Positions 48,826-60,149 of a stretch of DNA of 64,000 nt are shown in pieces (position 1 is the stretch's first letter; each line of letters starts with the position of its first letter). The stretch spans positions 124,001 through 188,000 of the forward strand of contig VCJN01000444.1 of the NCBI GenBank assembly GCA_006384855.1. The letters run 5' to 3'. Source of the DNA: Tetraselmis striata. Lineage: Eukaryota; Chlorophyta; Chlorodendrophyceae; Chlorodendrales; Chlorodendraceae. A program made the translations under genes and the position numbers. A model generated the notes under the pieces. It ran no database searches and was not told the DNA's origin. It saw only the letters and a program-made list of their open reading frames with translations.

Positions 48826-51372
48826 ATATATATGTATGTACATACATACATATACTGTATATATATATGCATGCTCATCTGCAGTATCTATAAGCGGCCG
48901 GGGAGTCCAAGCCCGCACGAGGCTGAGGCGCTGCCATGCGCAGGAGAATGAGCTGATCATCGTGCTGGAGTGGGCAGAGAAGGGCGACCTGAAGCAGCTG
49001 CTGAGCAGCCGGAAGCAGAACGTGGGGCAGCCGTTCACGGAGCAGGAGGTCTGGATGTACTTTGTACAGGTGTGTAGAGAAAGAAATGGGGCGGGGCGGG
49101 GGCGTGGGGCGTGGGGGGGACGGCTGTCGCCACTTTCTGGGCAGAAGAAGCGCCCCCCCCCCCCCCCCCCCCAGCTTCATCTCTCTCACGGACGATGGCG
49201 AGGTGTCGCTGACGCGGCGGGCCACGCACAGATCTGCGACGCGCTGAAGCACATGCACGCGCGGCGGATGATGCACCGCGACCTGAAGCCCTCCAATATC
49301 CTGGTGACCGCGGCGGGGGAGCTCAAGATTGGCGACCTCGGCCTGTCGCGCTACTTCAGCTCCAAGACGATGGTGGTGCGCGGCCATCCCCCCCCATCTC
49401 CCTTCCACCTCCTCCGCCTATTTCTTGTGCGCCGGGGTGGCGGCAGTGGCTGCACATCAGGTGGAGGCTGCCTCGGCTCACTCCGCGCTGGGTGTGCGGT
49501 GCGATGCGTAGGCGCAGTCGGTGGTGGGTACGCCGTACTACATGTCGCCGGAGTGCATCCGCGGCACGCCGTACGACTGGAGCAGCGACGCGTGGAGCCT
49601 CGGCTGCCTGCTGTATGAGATCGCCACGCTGTGCAGCCCCTTTCACAAGGTGCGAGGCGGCGCTGCAGCGGGCCTGCATGCCTGCCTACCTGTGGTGTAG
49701 CGGCAGTCCCCCCCCCCCCCCCCCCTCTACCGGAGCCCGCCCGCGTGCCCATCCCATGCGGACATGGGGGAACATGCACGCCGGCCTGTCCGGCCTGACT
49801 GAGCGACCTACAACTGTCCAGGAAATCGGGGCGCAGCGATCGCTTTACGCTAGTGTCTGTCCATATTGTTGCCGCATGTGCGCCAGCATGGCTGTGACAT
49901 GTCCACCCGGATTTGGCATAACGGTGTCAGAGGGCGCGCCATTCATGTGCAGCCAGGCTGTTCAGCTACCGGTGCCATTGTGGAACCCCGCGTGAAATCC
50001 CGCCGCTGCGGAATGTGGGTGGATTAGCGTTGATGTTACTGTAAATCGGTCAAAATATATCATAGCACACCACAAACACACCGCGGGATTCTCGACGCAG
50101 TCTGCAGAAGCGATCCATTGCTTCCGGGACCCGCAAAACCAATTGCATGGTGCTGGTTGGCCAGTACCCAGACAGAAGCCCCTGTGAGTGCACGTGGCAC
50201 TGCGGCATCGGTGCGCTGCGGCGATTCAGGCGGGGACGCTGACGCGGCGCCCTGGCGCGCCTCTTGGCGCAGGAGGGATTGACCTTCTACACCCTGGGCA
50301 AGCTCATCTGCAACTGCCAGTATGAGCCCTTCCCGCCGCACACGCCTGGCTCGGTGAAGACCCTCGTGGAGTGCATCCTTGTGCCGGTGCGCGGCCGGCC
50401 GCCTTGGACCCACCGTCCGATCCCCCAACTAGCACCCCCCCCCCCCCCCCCGGCGCCAGCGTCCCCATTCCTTGGTGTGCCAATGTTGACCTACCTGGTA
50501 ACCCCTCCCCCCTCCCTCCCGGCACAGCAGCCACAGTGCAGATGAGGAGCAGGGAAGAGGGAGAGGATCAATTAAACCCAAACCTCAAACTCCAACCACA
50601 ATTGCCCAAAACCCCACATATATATACCCTAGAAACCATAAATATCCAAAACATATTAACCTAAAACTAAACCCTAGAACCCCTAATAAACCCGGTTTGT
50701 AGCAAGACAGGAACACACCCCCTGTCAGGCCGGTCGGAGGGCTGAGGTTTAAGTGGACGCTTTGCAGAGGAAGCCAACTGTACGTGCGGAAATAGAGGAC
50801 ACACCGGTCATTCAGCACGAGGCCCCTTGTGTATTGCTCGGAGCCGTCATTGCAGCACATGTGGTCATGTCCGGATGTGTTTCGGCATACGTGATGGGTA
50901 TTCTGCGGTGATGCTGTTTCGAGCCTCCTATCTCTGCAGGTCCATAGAGCGGCCGGCACACCGCGACTACTTCATGCCAAATGCACCCGGGCGCAGTGAT
51001 AGTGCTCTTGGATGTGCCGTGCATTACAATGTCGACATCGGTCCAATGGCCGAATGTTATGCTGCGGTGTCTAGGCCTTCATGATTAGACCTTCAAGGCT
51101 TGCAGTATGTGCCTGCTATGGTCTGAGGGCTTTCAAACCGTGTGGCGCCTTCCAACTGATTTTCAGGTTTCAGGATACCCTCACTGATTCGGGTCGCCCC
51201 CCTCGTTGGGCGCTGTGCTCTGCGTTGTGCCCTGCAGGACCCCAAGAGCCGGCCCCCGGTGGCGCTGGCGCACGAGTACGCGCTCGCGTTGCTCCATGGA
51301 CGGCCGCTGCCGCCGGGGCCATGGCACGGCGGCAGCGCAGCGGCGGACGACGTGGAGATGGACGAGTGCTGA
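47980..51372 (+). CDS. NIMA-related protein kinase, NEK6/7 type
   Basis: Exons: 47980-48147, 48331-48417, 48533-48649, 48944-49069, 49232-49375, 49518-49649, 50273-50386, 51238-51372; every intron is phase 0 and the total is 341 codons with stop. Residues 1-56 are a Ser/Thr-rich leader. The kinase domain follows: [11 protein letters not shown] (60-70), beta-3 Lys in VSLKK (84), then [27 protein letters not shown] (181-188, catalytic), GDLGLS (DLG instead of DFG, as usual in NEKs), [11 protein letters not shown] (216-226) and SLGCLLYE. The C-lobe ends with DPKSRPPV, after which only ~30 residues remain. The match to NEK6/7 ([24 protein letters not shown]) is close. Such kinases act in mitosis, microtubule and cilium control. 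The donor after exon 5 may be 3 bases earlier. Introns carry C or G runs, a CA repeat and telomere-like DNA. Confidence 0.92.
48779..48816. repeat. (CA)n microsatellite in NEK intron 3
   Basis: About 19 CA units within intron 48650-48943 are followed by a TATATATG/CATACATA palindromic AT-rich stretch to about 48870. Confidence 0.95.
50570..50696. repeat. Degenerate telomere-like sequence in NEK intron 7
   Basis: A stretch rich in AAACCC, CCTAAAA, AAACCCTAGAACCCCTAA and similar words resembles decayed CCCTAAA/CCCTAAAA telomere repeats. It is far from perfect and may be simple low complexity. Confidence 0.35.
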
Positions 51373-51560
51373 ACTCCGAGCGCCGGATTGCGCCCCACTG
51401 GTGCCCGCCGTACTGGCGGGTGGGACGGTGGGGGGGGAGGGGGCGGCGCGCGCCGTAAGGCTAGCACTCGGACTGCAGTATATTCATACTAATTATACAG
51501 TGTTGTGTATTGAGAGGGCTTGTTGGGCACACGGCGCCCGGGCCTGACCAGCCGCACAGC

Positions 51561-51565
51561 TGTAA
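51561..51565 (+). terminator. TGTAA poly(A) signal for the NEK gene
   Basis: TGTAA lies about 190 bases past the NEK stop codon (51370-51372). Confidence 0.4.
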
Positions 51566-51757
51566 TCATTCAAATAACATGCAGCTGATGTTGACAATGT
51601 GGCCATGAGCAGCAACTAAGGCAGACAGTACTGCCAAGAAAGAAAAGACGTAGACTCGCTAACTATGAACTGGTCAGCATTGGGGTAAAGGGGGGGGGGG
51701 GGGGGCACGCTGCGGGGTAGCTGAGGCGCGCAGCCTGGTGGCGCCCTCTGGCCTCAC

Positions 51758-51851
51758 CTGTCTTCACGGCGCCCGCGCCAATGTCGCCCAGCACGCTGTC
51801 CATCTCCTGCATCACAAACGCCGGCTCCACCGCGAACACACCTTGCACGCC
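51758..51851 (-). pseudogene. Lone exon of thiamine-pathway HMP-P kinase (ThiD/TH1-like)
   Basis: The 94-nt minus-strand exon, bounded by a TGCAG acceptor and a GTGAGG donor, encodes GVQGVFAVEPAFVMQEMDSV followed by LGDIGAGAVKTG. This matches the GVQ.V....P.FV..QLDSV..D......K.GML core of hydroxymethylpyrimidine (phosphate) kinase, which phosphorylates HMP-P for thiamine synthesis. In bacteria this is ThiD, and in plants the first half of TH1. The expected preceding exon (GAGIQAD..TAQNT) and following exon (MLP...) are not visible within 3 kb upstream or in the 380 bases down to the NEK gene. It is thus an orphan or relic exon unless very long introns exist. G runs (plus strand) flank it on both sides. 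Confidence 0.7.
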
Positions 51852-51919
51852 CTGCATATGCATGCCAACACATCGCCAGGACTCAGCTGTCAGCGAGGAG
51901 TGGGGGGGGGGGGGGGGGG

Positions 51920-54888
51920 GAGTCAGCATACATACATCAGCAGTAACAGCGAAACATTTCATCATCATGCAAGCATGATATTGCTAGTGATATGCGTTTC
52001 CTTCCTCCCTGCCTGACTTTTAGCAGCTGCTTCCTATGAGCGGGGCGGCCTTACGCAACCTGCCGTGGCAGTGACTGCGCTGCTGTATGTGACATAATGG
52101 CAGTACAGACAATGGCACATATATACCTGTCGCTGCTGGGATGGCATACGGACGAGGCGTAGGAGCGTATTATAAGATATGAGTAGCTTTGTAACTGTGA
52201 TAACTTGATTACATGAGCTAGACGCAACATTCAACTGTGATAACTGTGATAACTCGTTCGCTGTAGTACTGACGATATAATTATTAATTTATGGTATGCT
52301 CGTACATTATATGCGGGTATATATATTTTCTTATCTCGCATTGATCAGTAGTTCAGTAGTTTTGCAGGGCCACACCAAGCAGCGCAGGAGTAATGCGCGC
52401 TGGTACTAATTATATCCACTTGGCACTGTAGTTGCAAATGATATACCCTATCTAGTAGCAACTTCGATATTGCGGCGCAGCAGCAGTACAATGAAACTAA
52501 TTGCTGCATATCATACAATGTACTGCTGTCTCAGCAAATCATCACAAAATGATATTTGTAATGTATCATGATCACGAATGTAAAATGACGACACGCATTA
52601 TAATGGCAGCTGCCAGCAGTATGTTGGACTATCTTGACCATTACAAGCAGAATATGAAGAATGGTGTTGGTGGCCAGTAGTAGTTTACTAACAGTATACC
52701 AACTAGTTGAGTCCCGCCACATCTTTGATTACCGGCTACTATTCAATATTCCACACCTAGAACAGTGTGTGTGTTTGTGCAGCAGCAGCCAATCAGTTAT
52801 TACACGCGTCCTACCAGGCAACACCCCGGACGATGACCCAAGCACGCTCTGACTCACGTGCATGGAATCTCATCAGGGACTGGGGCTAGTCCGAAACTGA
52901 AATACAGTGTCTAACATATATTGAAAATTAAATATATATTAGTAAAAGAGCTTGAATTAAATTTGTAATTATGGTCACATCGCCGAGTCCGGGTAGCTGT
53001 GCAATAAACGCGTTCCTCGGGCAGCCATGTATGAAAGACCTGCAACGCATGGGGATTCCTTTCGGGAAGCGCAGCATCCATTGCGCGCTAACCCGTCAAA
53101 AGCTTCGAGACAGTACCTGGGAGGTACCGTGGGTCAGTGGTGACAAACAATGGGGAAATAGCATCCCACGTGTCGGAAATCATAATGGAGATTGAATCGT
53201 ACACGACGATCGCCATGGTGGTGACGACCACCATCTCCAATCTCCATGGCCAATAGTAGCATATTAGAGCACCGTTATGCTACGACCACCATCTTATTGT
53301 ACTGTGCTATTGGATGCGTTTTCACGATGATGTTCGTACAGACCCGCATTCAACATCCGAACGACCTGGATCTTGGTAACCAGGGCTATGCAGTGACAAG
53401 CTTGGTCATCCGCTTGCCACGTCACCAAGCCCGCTATTGGACCCGTCTTAACTTATTTGTGGACTTGCCCGGCCATGCTGCCAGGCAGCCCCTGCGAACA
53501 ACGCGATGTGTTTGCCCGCCCAAATACCGTAGGCATGCTCCTGCTCGTCTGAGCCACTACTCGGACGACCGAAACCTCGGTATATAGCCGACGCGGCGAC
53601 GCCAACGCGACTACGCGACGCCGAGTAGCAGCAGTATATTTTATTTTTTGAAACGATACCCATATGTTGTGCTCACTGCCATGGCTGTCGCCGCAAGCCC
53701 AGCACAGCAGCAGCATATGCCAGGCAATCAAGGTGCTGCCGGGTGCACACTACCGCACTGCCATATCCCCATACATGTGGCATCTCTCCAGCTCAGACAT
53801 GAACAACTCGTTATTAATCACGATACTGCTGATTACTTGAATATCCCGTGCCATGAATTATATGGTGATTATATCAACGGCTGCCCGCATAGACAACTAT
53901 ATTTGCTGCGCATATATATTGAGTCGCTATGTAGAAGCGCGTAGTGCTGCCGGGTTATACATTTATTTCTACTGTGAATAACAACAATTATAACTACAGA
54001 GCAACAGACGAATAACAACCCGCCGCGGATTGCGCGCGATGAATGATTGCGCCTGGAAATAACACCGGACCTTGGGATGCTGTCTGTGACGACAAAAGCT
54101 AATGCGTGCTATGTGGTTTTAGAGCATGACAAGCAAGACTCCGTGGACGGCTCAATACAGCGTATGTCCCGGGCAGATGCGCGTGCGTTTCAAATCCACG
54201 TTCGTGATACATCAGTATAATATTCTTATATCTTAGAAAAATAAAAAATGGTAAATCGACTTGTAGTCATATTCTGGAATTACAGAACCAGGCTGACAGT
54301 GAGGATTGCCAGCGTGTCAACGAGTACATCAAGAAGCAGCGGGCTTGCTGACCTATGCGCAGATGTTTAGTTATTTAAATAGGCCGATAACAACATTGTT
54401 CACCCTTTCAATTTTCCAGGTTAAGCCTTCCCGTTTTGCATAGGGGCAGTTCGTTTTGATTTCGGACCCTTGGGTCTTTTAAGCATAAAAGTACGCCCAT
54501 ATGCCGATTACGTAAATACGTACCCTGTGCAATAAATATATTTACATATTTCGATCGGAAAAAGAGACCCACATCCCTGATACATCTTAATTAATGAATA
54601 TGTATATCGCAGCTACATGCGTTATATAGCGTGAAGTCATCATTGGAGCGACCATGGCGATGCACCCATATCATTTTCTGTGTCGCGATGAATATTAATA
54701 GCTGCACCTGCAAATACCGCTAGACCTTTTGTGGGATGCTGCATGTGACGACGAGAAAATAAAATATATTATATGTTGTATTGGATAATTGTTATGCATT
54801 ATTAATGCGCACGCGCTACTACTGGCTTTCGCAGCTAGACAGCGTAGATTTTGCATCAAAATGTACGGGGTCGGCTAAGGGAATGGGA
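51920..54888. other. AT-rich gene-free stretch
   Basis: Base composition is clearly more AT-rich than the rest, with many TATATA and AATTAA words. I find no exon or domain here. A CATGAGCTAGACGCAACATT segment at 52212 recurs almost unchanged at 10243. A small imperfect palindrome with CCATGGTGGTGACGACCACC is centred near 53220. Confidence 0.6.
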
Positions 54889-54962
54889 CAAGATTATAGC
54901 GTAAACGGTAGAGGCCACTATACTTCACTTATGACTCACTGAAAATGGGACAGTTTACTAGC
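54889..54962 (+). repeat. Left copy of 74-bp inverted repeat
   Basis: By hand alignment 68 of 74 bases match the reverse complement of 62585-62658. Weaker similarity continues a little further outwards on both sides. It may be one of a pair of MITE-like insertions, or a terminal inverted repeat around the satellite block. Confidence 0.85.
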
Positions 54963-55179
54963 TTTAAACCCTGTGCAGGTTTTTAGGGTTCGCGTGTACT
55001 GGCACAAAGTACATGATCACTTGGTGGCGGCGGAACGAGGCAAAGGCGGCGGGTCGAGGCAGGTTCTCCGAAGGTAGGTAGGTAGGTAGGTTGCCGCGAA
55101 GTCGAGGCAGTTCTCCGCCTCCCACACCTGTCTAACAGTTCTCGCTGAAACAAGTAGGAAGTAGGGCTGCGGGGTCAGT

Positions 55180-55666
55180 ATGGGTTCCCCATTGCGGGCT
55201 ATACACGAACTTCGCGCTGCACTTGGGGAGGTGCGGGAACTCATTCAAGATCATGAGGGAATGTTGAGTAGGGAAGTTCTCGAGATGGCAACAAGTTGTA
55301 TCGGGTTTGCCGTCGGGTATGCCCGTCTCCTCGCGTGGGGCAGCCTTGCGTGATGTTGCGACCTTGGAAGAGTCGTTAAGGGGGGGTGGCCAGCGCCCCC
55401 CTGCGTCTTTGGCCGAAGTAGTGGCGTCTGAAGAGGGTGCCGCAGGCAGCCCCGGTATGCAAGGCAGCGCTAAGCGTTCCGACACGGCAGTTGCAGGGGC
55501 CACACGGCCCACCCCGGCTGGGGCTGAGGTACAGCCACACCATATCGGTCACTGGCTTCCTGCCGAAGACGGCCACACTGAATATGCCGACTACAAAGCG
55601 GTCAAGTCGGTAATCTCAGGCCTCTCTACTAATTGGCGGTTCTTGTATGCCTGGGCGGCTACAAAG
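55180..55666 (+). CDS. Unrecognised coding-like fragment before the satellite
   Basis: From ATG 55180 a frame reads MGSPLRAIHELRAALGEV with a helical look and stops at about 55353. An overlapping frame from 55307 continues with RGAALRDVATLEESL and ends YADYKAVKSVISGLSTNWRF, followed by AATK and a possible donor (AAG|GTATGA). The two could be one gene broken by a frameshift or joined by an intron. No family was recognised. The satellite begins about 50 bases further on, so any later exons may be lost. Confidence 0.3.
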
Positions 55667-55699
55667 GTATGATGCCCCTCCTCAAACAATTTCCGCGTG

Positions 55700-58600
55700 C
55701 AGGTAGCAGTCACCTGCGGTTGAACCAACGGATACATTGCAGAAAGGCCGCCCACCTTGCGATTGGCGTCGCTTCTTTTGAGGCCGGTTGCGACTATGCG
55801 GCAGCAAGGCGAGGGGGTACGTCGCTCGTGCAGCTAGCAGTCGGGGGGATGTGGGTAGGTTGAACGCGCGATGGCGACATAAGTAGCAAGCCATAAAAAT
55901 GCAAAGGTGGACAACAACATTATGTCGCAGCAAGGCCGACCACCTTGGCGACGTGTGTCGCTTCTTTTGAGGGCGGCTGCGACTCGTTGGCGGCGGGCGA
56001 GGAGATGCGTCGCTTGTGCCAGCTTTTGCACTCGGGGGCTGTGGGTCGAATGTGCGATGGCGACATTATAATTAGCAAGCCGAAAACTGAAACAGCCCAG
56101 CATAGCCTTACCTCGCAGAAAGGCCGCCCACCTTGGCGACTCGCGGCGCCTCTTGCAAGCCGGCTGTGACTCGTCGGTAGCAAGGCAAGGTGGTGCGTCG
56201 CTCGTGCCAGCTGTTGCAATTGGGGGCTGTCGGACGAACGTATGATGGCGACATAATTAGCAAGTCGGAAACTAACTAAAACAACCTAGCATAGCCTTAC
56301 AACATCGCAGTAAGGTCACCCACCTTGGCGACTCCCGGCGCCTCTTGCGAGCCGGCTGCGACTCGTCGGCAGCAAGGCGAGGGGGGTGCGTCGCTCGGGG
56401 GCTGTGGGTGGAACGTGCGATGGCGACAAAATTAGCAAGCCGGAAACTACAGGAGCCTATATCCCATAGCCTCACATCACAGCAAGGCCGTCCACCTTGG
56501 CGACTTGCGTCGCTTCATTTGAGGCCGGCTGCGACTCGTCGGCAGCAAGGCGAGGGGGTACGTCGCTCGGGGGCTGTTGGGTCGAACGTGCGATGGCGAC
56601 ATAATTAGCAAGCCATAAAAATGTTAAGGTGGACAACAACATTATGTCGCAGCAAGGCCGACCACCTTGGCGACGTGCGTCGCTTCTTTTGAGGGCGGCT
56701 GCGACTCGTTGGCGGGGGCGAGGAGATGCGTCGCTTGTGCAAGCTTTTGCACTCGGGGGCTGTGGGTCGAATGTGCGATGGCGACATTATCATTAGCAAG
56801 CCGAAAACTGAAACAGCCCAGCATAGCCTTACCTCGCAGAAAGGCCGCCCACCTTGGCGACTCGCGGCGCCACTTGCAAGCCGGTTGCGACTCGTCGGTA
56901 GCAAGGCGAGGTGGTGCGTCGCTCGTGCCAGCTTTTGCAATCGGGGGCTGTCGGACGAACGTGCGATGGCGACATAATTAGCAAGTCGGAAACTAACTAA
57001 AACAACCTAGCATAGCCTTACAACATCGCAGTAAGGTCACCCACCTTGGCGACTCCCGGCGCCTCTTGCGAGCCGGCTGCGACTCGTCGGCAGCAAGGCG
57101 AGGGGGTGCGTCGCTCGGGGGCTGTGGGTGGAACGTGCGATGGCGACAAAATTAGCAAGCCGGAAACTACAGGAGCCTATATCCCATAGCCTCACATCAC
57201 AGCAAGGCCGTCCACCTTGGCGACTTGCGTCGCTTCATTTGAGGCCGGCTGCGACTCGTCGGCAGCAAGGCGAGGGGGTACGTCGCTCGGGGGCTGTTGG
57301 GTCGAACGTGCGATGGCGACATAATTAGCAAGCCATAAAAATGTTAAGGTGGACAACAACATTATGTCGCAGCAAGGCCGACCACCTTGGCGACGTGCGT
57401 CGCTTCTTTTGAGGGCGGCTGCGACTCGTTGGCGGGGGCGAGGAGATGCGTCGCTTGTGCAAGCTTTTGCACTCGGGGGCTGTGGGTCGAATGTGCGATG
57501 GCGACATTATCATTAGCAAGCCGAAAACTGAAACAGCCCAGCATAGCCTTACCTCGCAGAAAGGCCGCCCACCTTGGCGACTCGCGGCGCCTCTTGCAAG
57601 CCGGTTGCGACCCGTCGGTAGCAAGGCGAGGTGGTGCGTCGCTCGTGCCAGCTTTTGCAATCGGGGGCTGTCGGACGAACGTGCGATGGCGACATAATTA
57701 GCAAGTCGGAAACTAACTAAAACAACCTAGCATAGCCTTACAACATCGCAGTAAGGTCACCCACCTTGGCGACTCCCGGCGCCTCTTGCGAGCCGGCTGC
57801 GACTCGTCGGCAGCAAGGCGAGGGGGTGCGTCGCTCGGGGGCTGTGGGTGGAACGTGCGATGGCGGCATAATAATTAGCAAGCCGGAAACTACATGAGCC
57901 CATAACCCATAGCCTTACATCACAGCAAGGCCGTCCACCTTGGCGACTTGCGTCGCTTCATTTGAGGCCGGCTGCGACTCGTCGGCAACAAGGCAAGGGG
58001 GTGCGTCGCTCGGGGGCTGTGGGTCGAACGTGCGATGGCGACATAATTAGCAAGCCATAAAAATGTTAAGGTGGACAACAACATTATGTCGCAGCAAGGC
58101 CGACCACCTTGGCGACGTGCGTCGCTTCTTTTGAGGGCGGCTGCGACTCGTTGGCAGCAAGGCGAGGGGGTGCGTCGCTCGGGGGCTGCGGGTCGAACGT
58201 GCGATGGCGACATAATTAGCAAGCCATAAAAATGCAAAGGTGGACAACAACATTATGTCGCAGCAAGGCCGACCACCTTGGCGACGTGCGTCGCTTCTTT
58301 TGAGGGCGGCTGCGACTCGTTGGCGGGGGCGAGGAGATGCGTCGCTTGTGCAAGCTTTTGCACTCGGGGGCTGTGGGTCGAATGTGCGATGGCGACATCA
58401 TCATTAGCAAGCCGAAAACTGAAACAGCCCAGCATAGCCTTACCTCGCAGAAAGGCCGCCCACCTTGGCGACTCGCGGCGCCTCTTGCAAGCCGGTTGCG
58501 ACTCGTCGGTAGCAAGGCGAGGTGGTGCGTCGCTCGTGCCAGCTTTTGCAATCGGGGGCTGTCGGACGAACGTGCGATGGCGACATAATTAGCAAGTCGG

Positions 58601-59180
58601 AAACTAACTAAAACAACCTAGCATAGCCTTACAACATCGCAGTAAGGTCACCCACCTTGGCGACTCCCGGCGCCTCTTGCGAGCCGGCTGCGACTCGTCG
58701 GCAGCAAGGCGAGGGGGTGCGTCGCTTGGTGGCTGTGGGTGGAACGTGCGATGGCGGCAAAATAATTAGCAAGCCGGAAACTACATGAGCCCATAACCCA
58801 TAGCCTTACATCACAGCAAGGCCGTCCACCTTGGCGACTTGCGTCGCTTCATTTGAGGCCGGCTGCGACTCGTCGGCAACAAGGCAAGGGGGTGCGTCGC
58901 TCGTGCCAGCTTTTGCAATTGGGGGCTGTTGGGTCGAACGTGCGATGGCGACATAATTAGCAAGCCGAAAACAACAGAAGCCCAGGATAACGTTACATCG
59001 CAGCAAGGCCGCCCACCTTGGCGATTGGCGTTGCTTCTATTAAGGCCGGCTGCAACTCGTCGGCAGCGGGGGCAGGGAGTGCGTTGCTCGTGCTAGTTTT
59101 TGGAGTCGGGGGCTGTCAGTCGAACGTGTAATGGCGACATAATTAGCAAGCCGTATAAAAACACAAAGGTGCACCACAAC
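55700..59180. repeat. Satellite array with four-monomer higher-order repeat
   Basis: The landmark GCGATGGCGACA (or variant) occurs at 55871, 56057, 56245, 56420, 56593, 56778, 56966, 57140, 57313, 57498, 57686, 57860, 58035, 58204, 58389, 58577, 58751, 58945 and 59131. Spacings cycle 185-186, 188, 174-175, 173 (sum ~720 bp), then a five-monomer variant (185, 188, 174, 175, 169). Each monomer has CACCTTGGCGACT, GGCTGCGACTCGTCGGCAGC, GGGGGCTGTGGGTCGAACGT and ATTAGCAAGCC segments. Equivalent monomers 720 bp apart are nearly identical, while neighbours differ, which defines a higher-order repeat. Confidence 0.95.
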
Positions 59181-59184
59181 ATTA

Positions 59185-59580
59185 TATCGCAGCACGGCCA
59201 TCCCCCCCCCCCCCCCCCCCTCTCCACCCTGCCTTCCATCCCGCCTTTTCCGCATCTCTTACAATGGGCATGGTGGTTGTCGCGCCTTTAGCCTCCGAGC
59301 CGCTGGCATCCGGCACGCCCTCACCACCGCCTAATGCTAGCGCCAGTCCAGAGAGTGTGGCTGCCGACGCGCCGGCTCCCTGCCCGCCGCTCTCCCCCGC
59401 GTGGCTATCGCTAGGCGTATGTAGGCAAGCCCTCGGCCGCATCGCCAGCGGCAGCCGCCAAACTCGGCGACATGTCTGCCGCTGGCGGGCCCTGCCCTTG
59501 ACCCGCCACTTACTGCGTATCGGCCCAGCTAGGTCCAATGGCCAGGGCCGCCACGCGACGGGAGCGTTTGGCATGCGGGT
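59185..59580. repeat. Satellite-flanking segment, copy 1 of a large duplication
   Basis: A C run is followed by about 350 bases with a Pro/Ala-rich open frame (from ATG 59264). The same arrangement, with closely similar sequence, recurs at 61680-62060. Because the preceding monomer is also shared, the duplication covers at least 59000-59570 against 61470-62050, in direct orientation about 2.5 kb apart. Confidence 0.85.
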
Positions 59581-59584
59581 TAGG

Positions 59585-59990
59585 AGCAGCGCCGCGAGTG
59601 GGTTCGTCGCTCGGGCCAGCTTTTGCGCTTGGGGTCTGCGGGGGCCAACGTGCGATGGCGACTCAATTAGCATGCCGTAAAAGTAACAAGTGCGCAACGG
59701 CAACAAAGGTGCAGCGGGTCCAACCCACCTTGGCGACATGAGACGCCCCTGTCGAGGCCGGCTGCGACTCGGGAGCAGCGCTTCGAGGGGGTGCGTCGCT
59801 CGGGCAAGCCTCTGCGCTCGGGGTATGCGGGGCCAACGTGCGATTTCGACTCTATTAGCGAGCCGTAAAAGTAATAGGTGCGCAATGGCAACACGTGCAA
59901 CGGGGCCAACCCACCTTGACGACTCGCGTCGCCCTTGTCGAGGCCGGCTGCGGCTCGGCAGCAGGCACGCGAGGGGGTGCGTCAACACGA
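59585..59990. repeat. Diverged satellite monomers
   Basis: About two and a half units related to the main array but clearly diverged (landmark at 59655 and 59843, spacing 188). They have GGGGCCAACGTGCGAT in place of GGGTCGAACGTGCGAT. Confidence 0.8.
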
Positions 59991-60149
59991 CTGCCATACA
60001 ACACGACTGCCACTCCGAGTACCAGGTCACCCAGGCGCGCATTGTCGCGTATACCAACAGTAGGCGAGGATTGCTGCCCCAACCTTGTCGCTTCTTGCAA
60101 GCCGTCCACAGAGTTTGTTGTCGACTGAAGTGCGTTTCTGCGGGCGACA

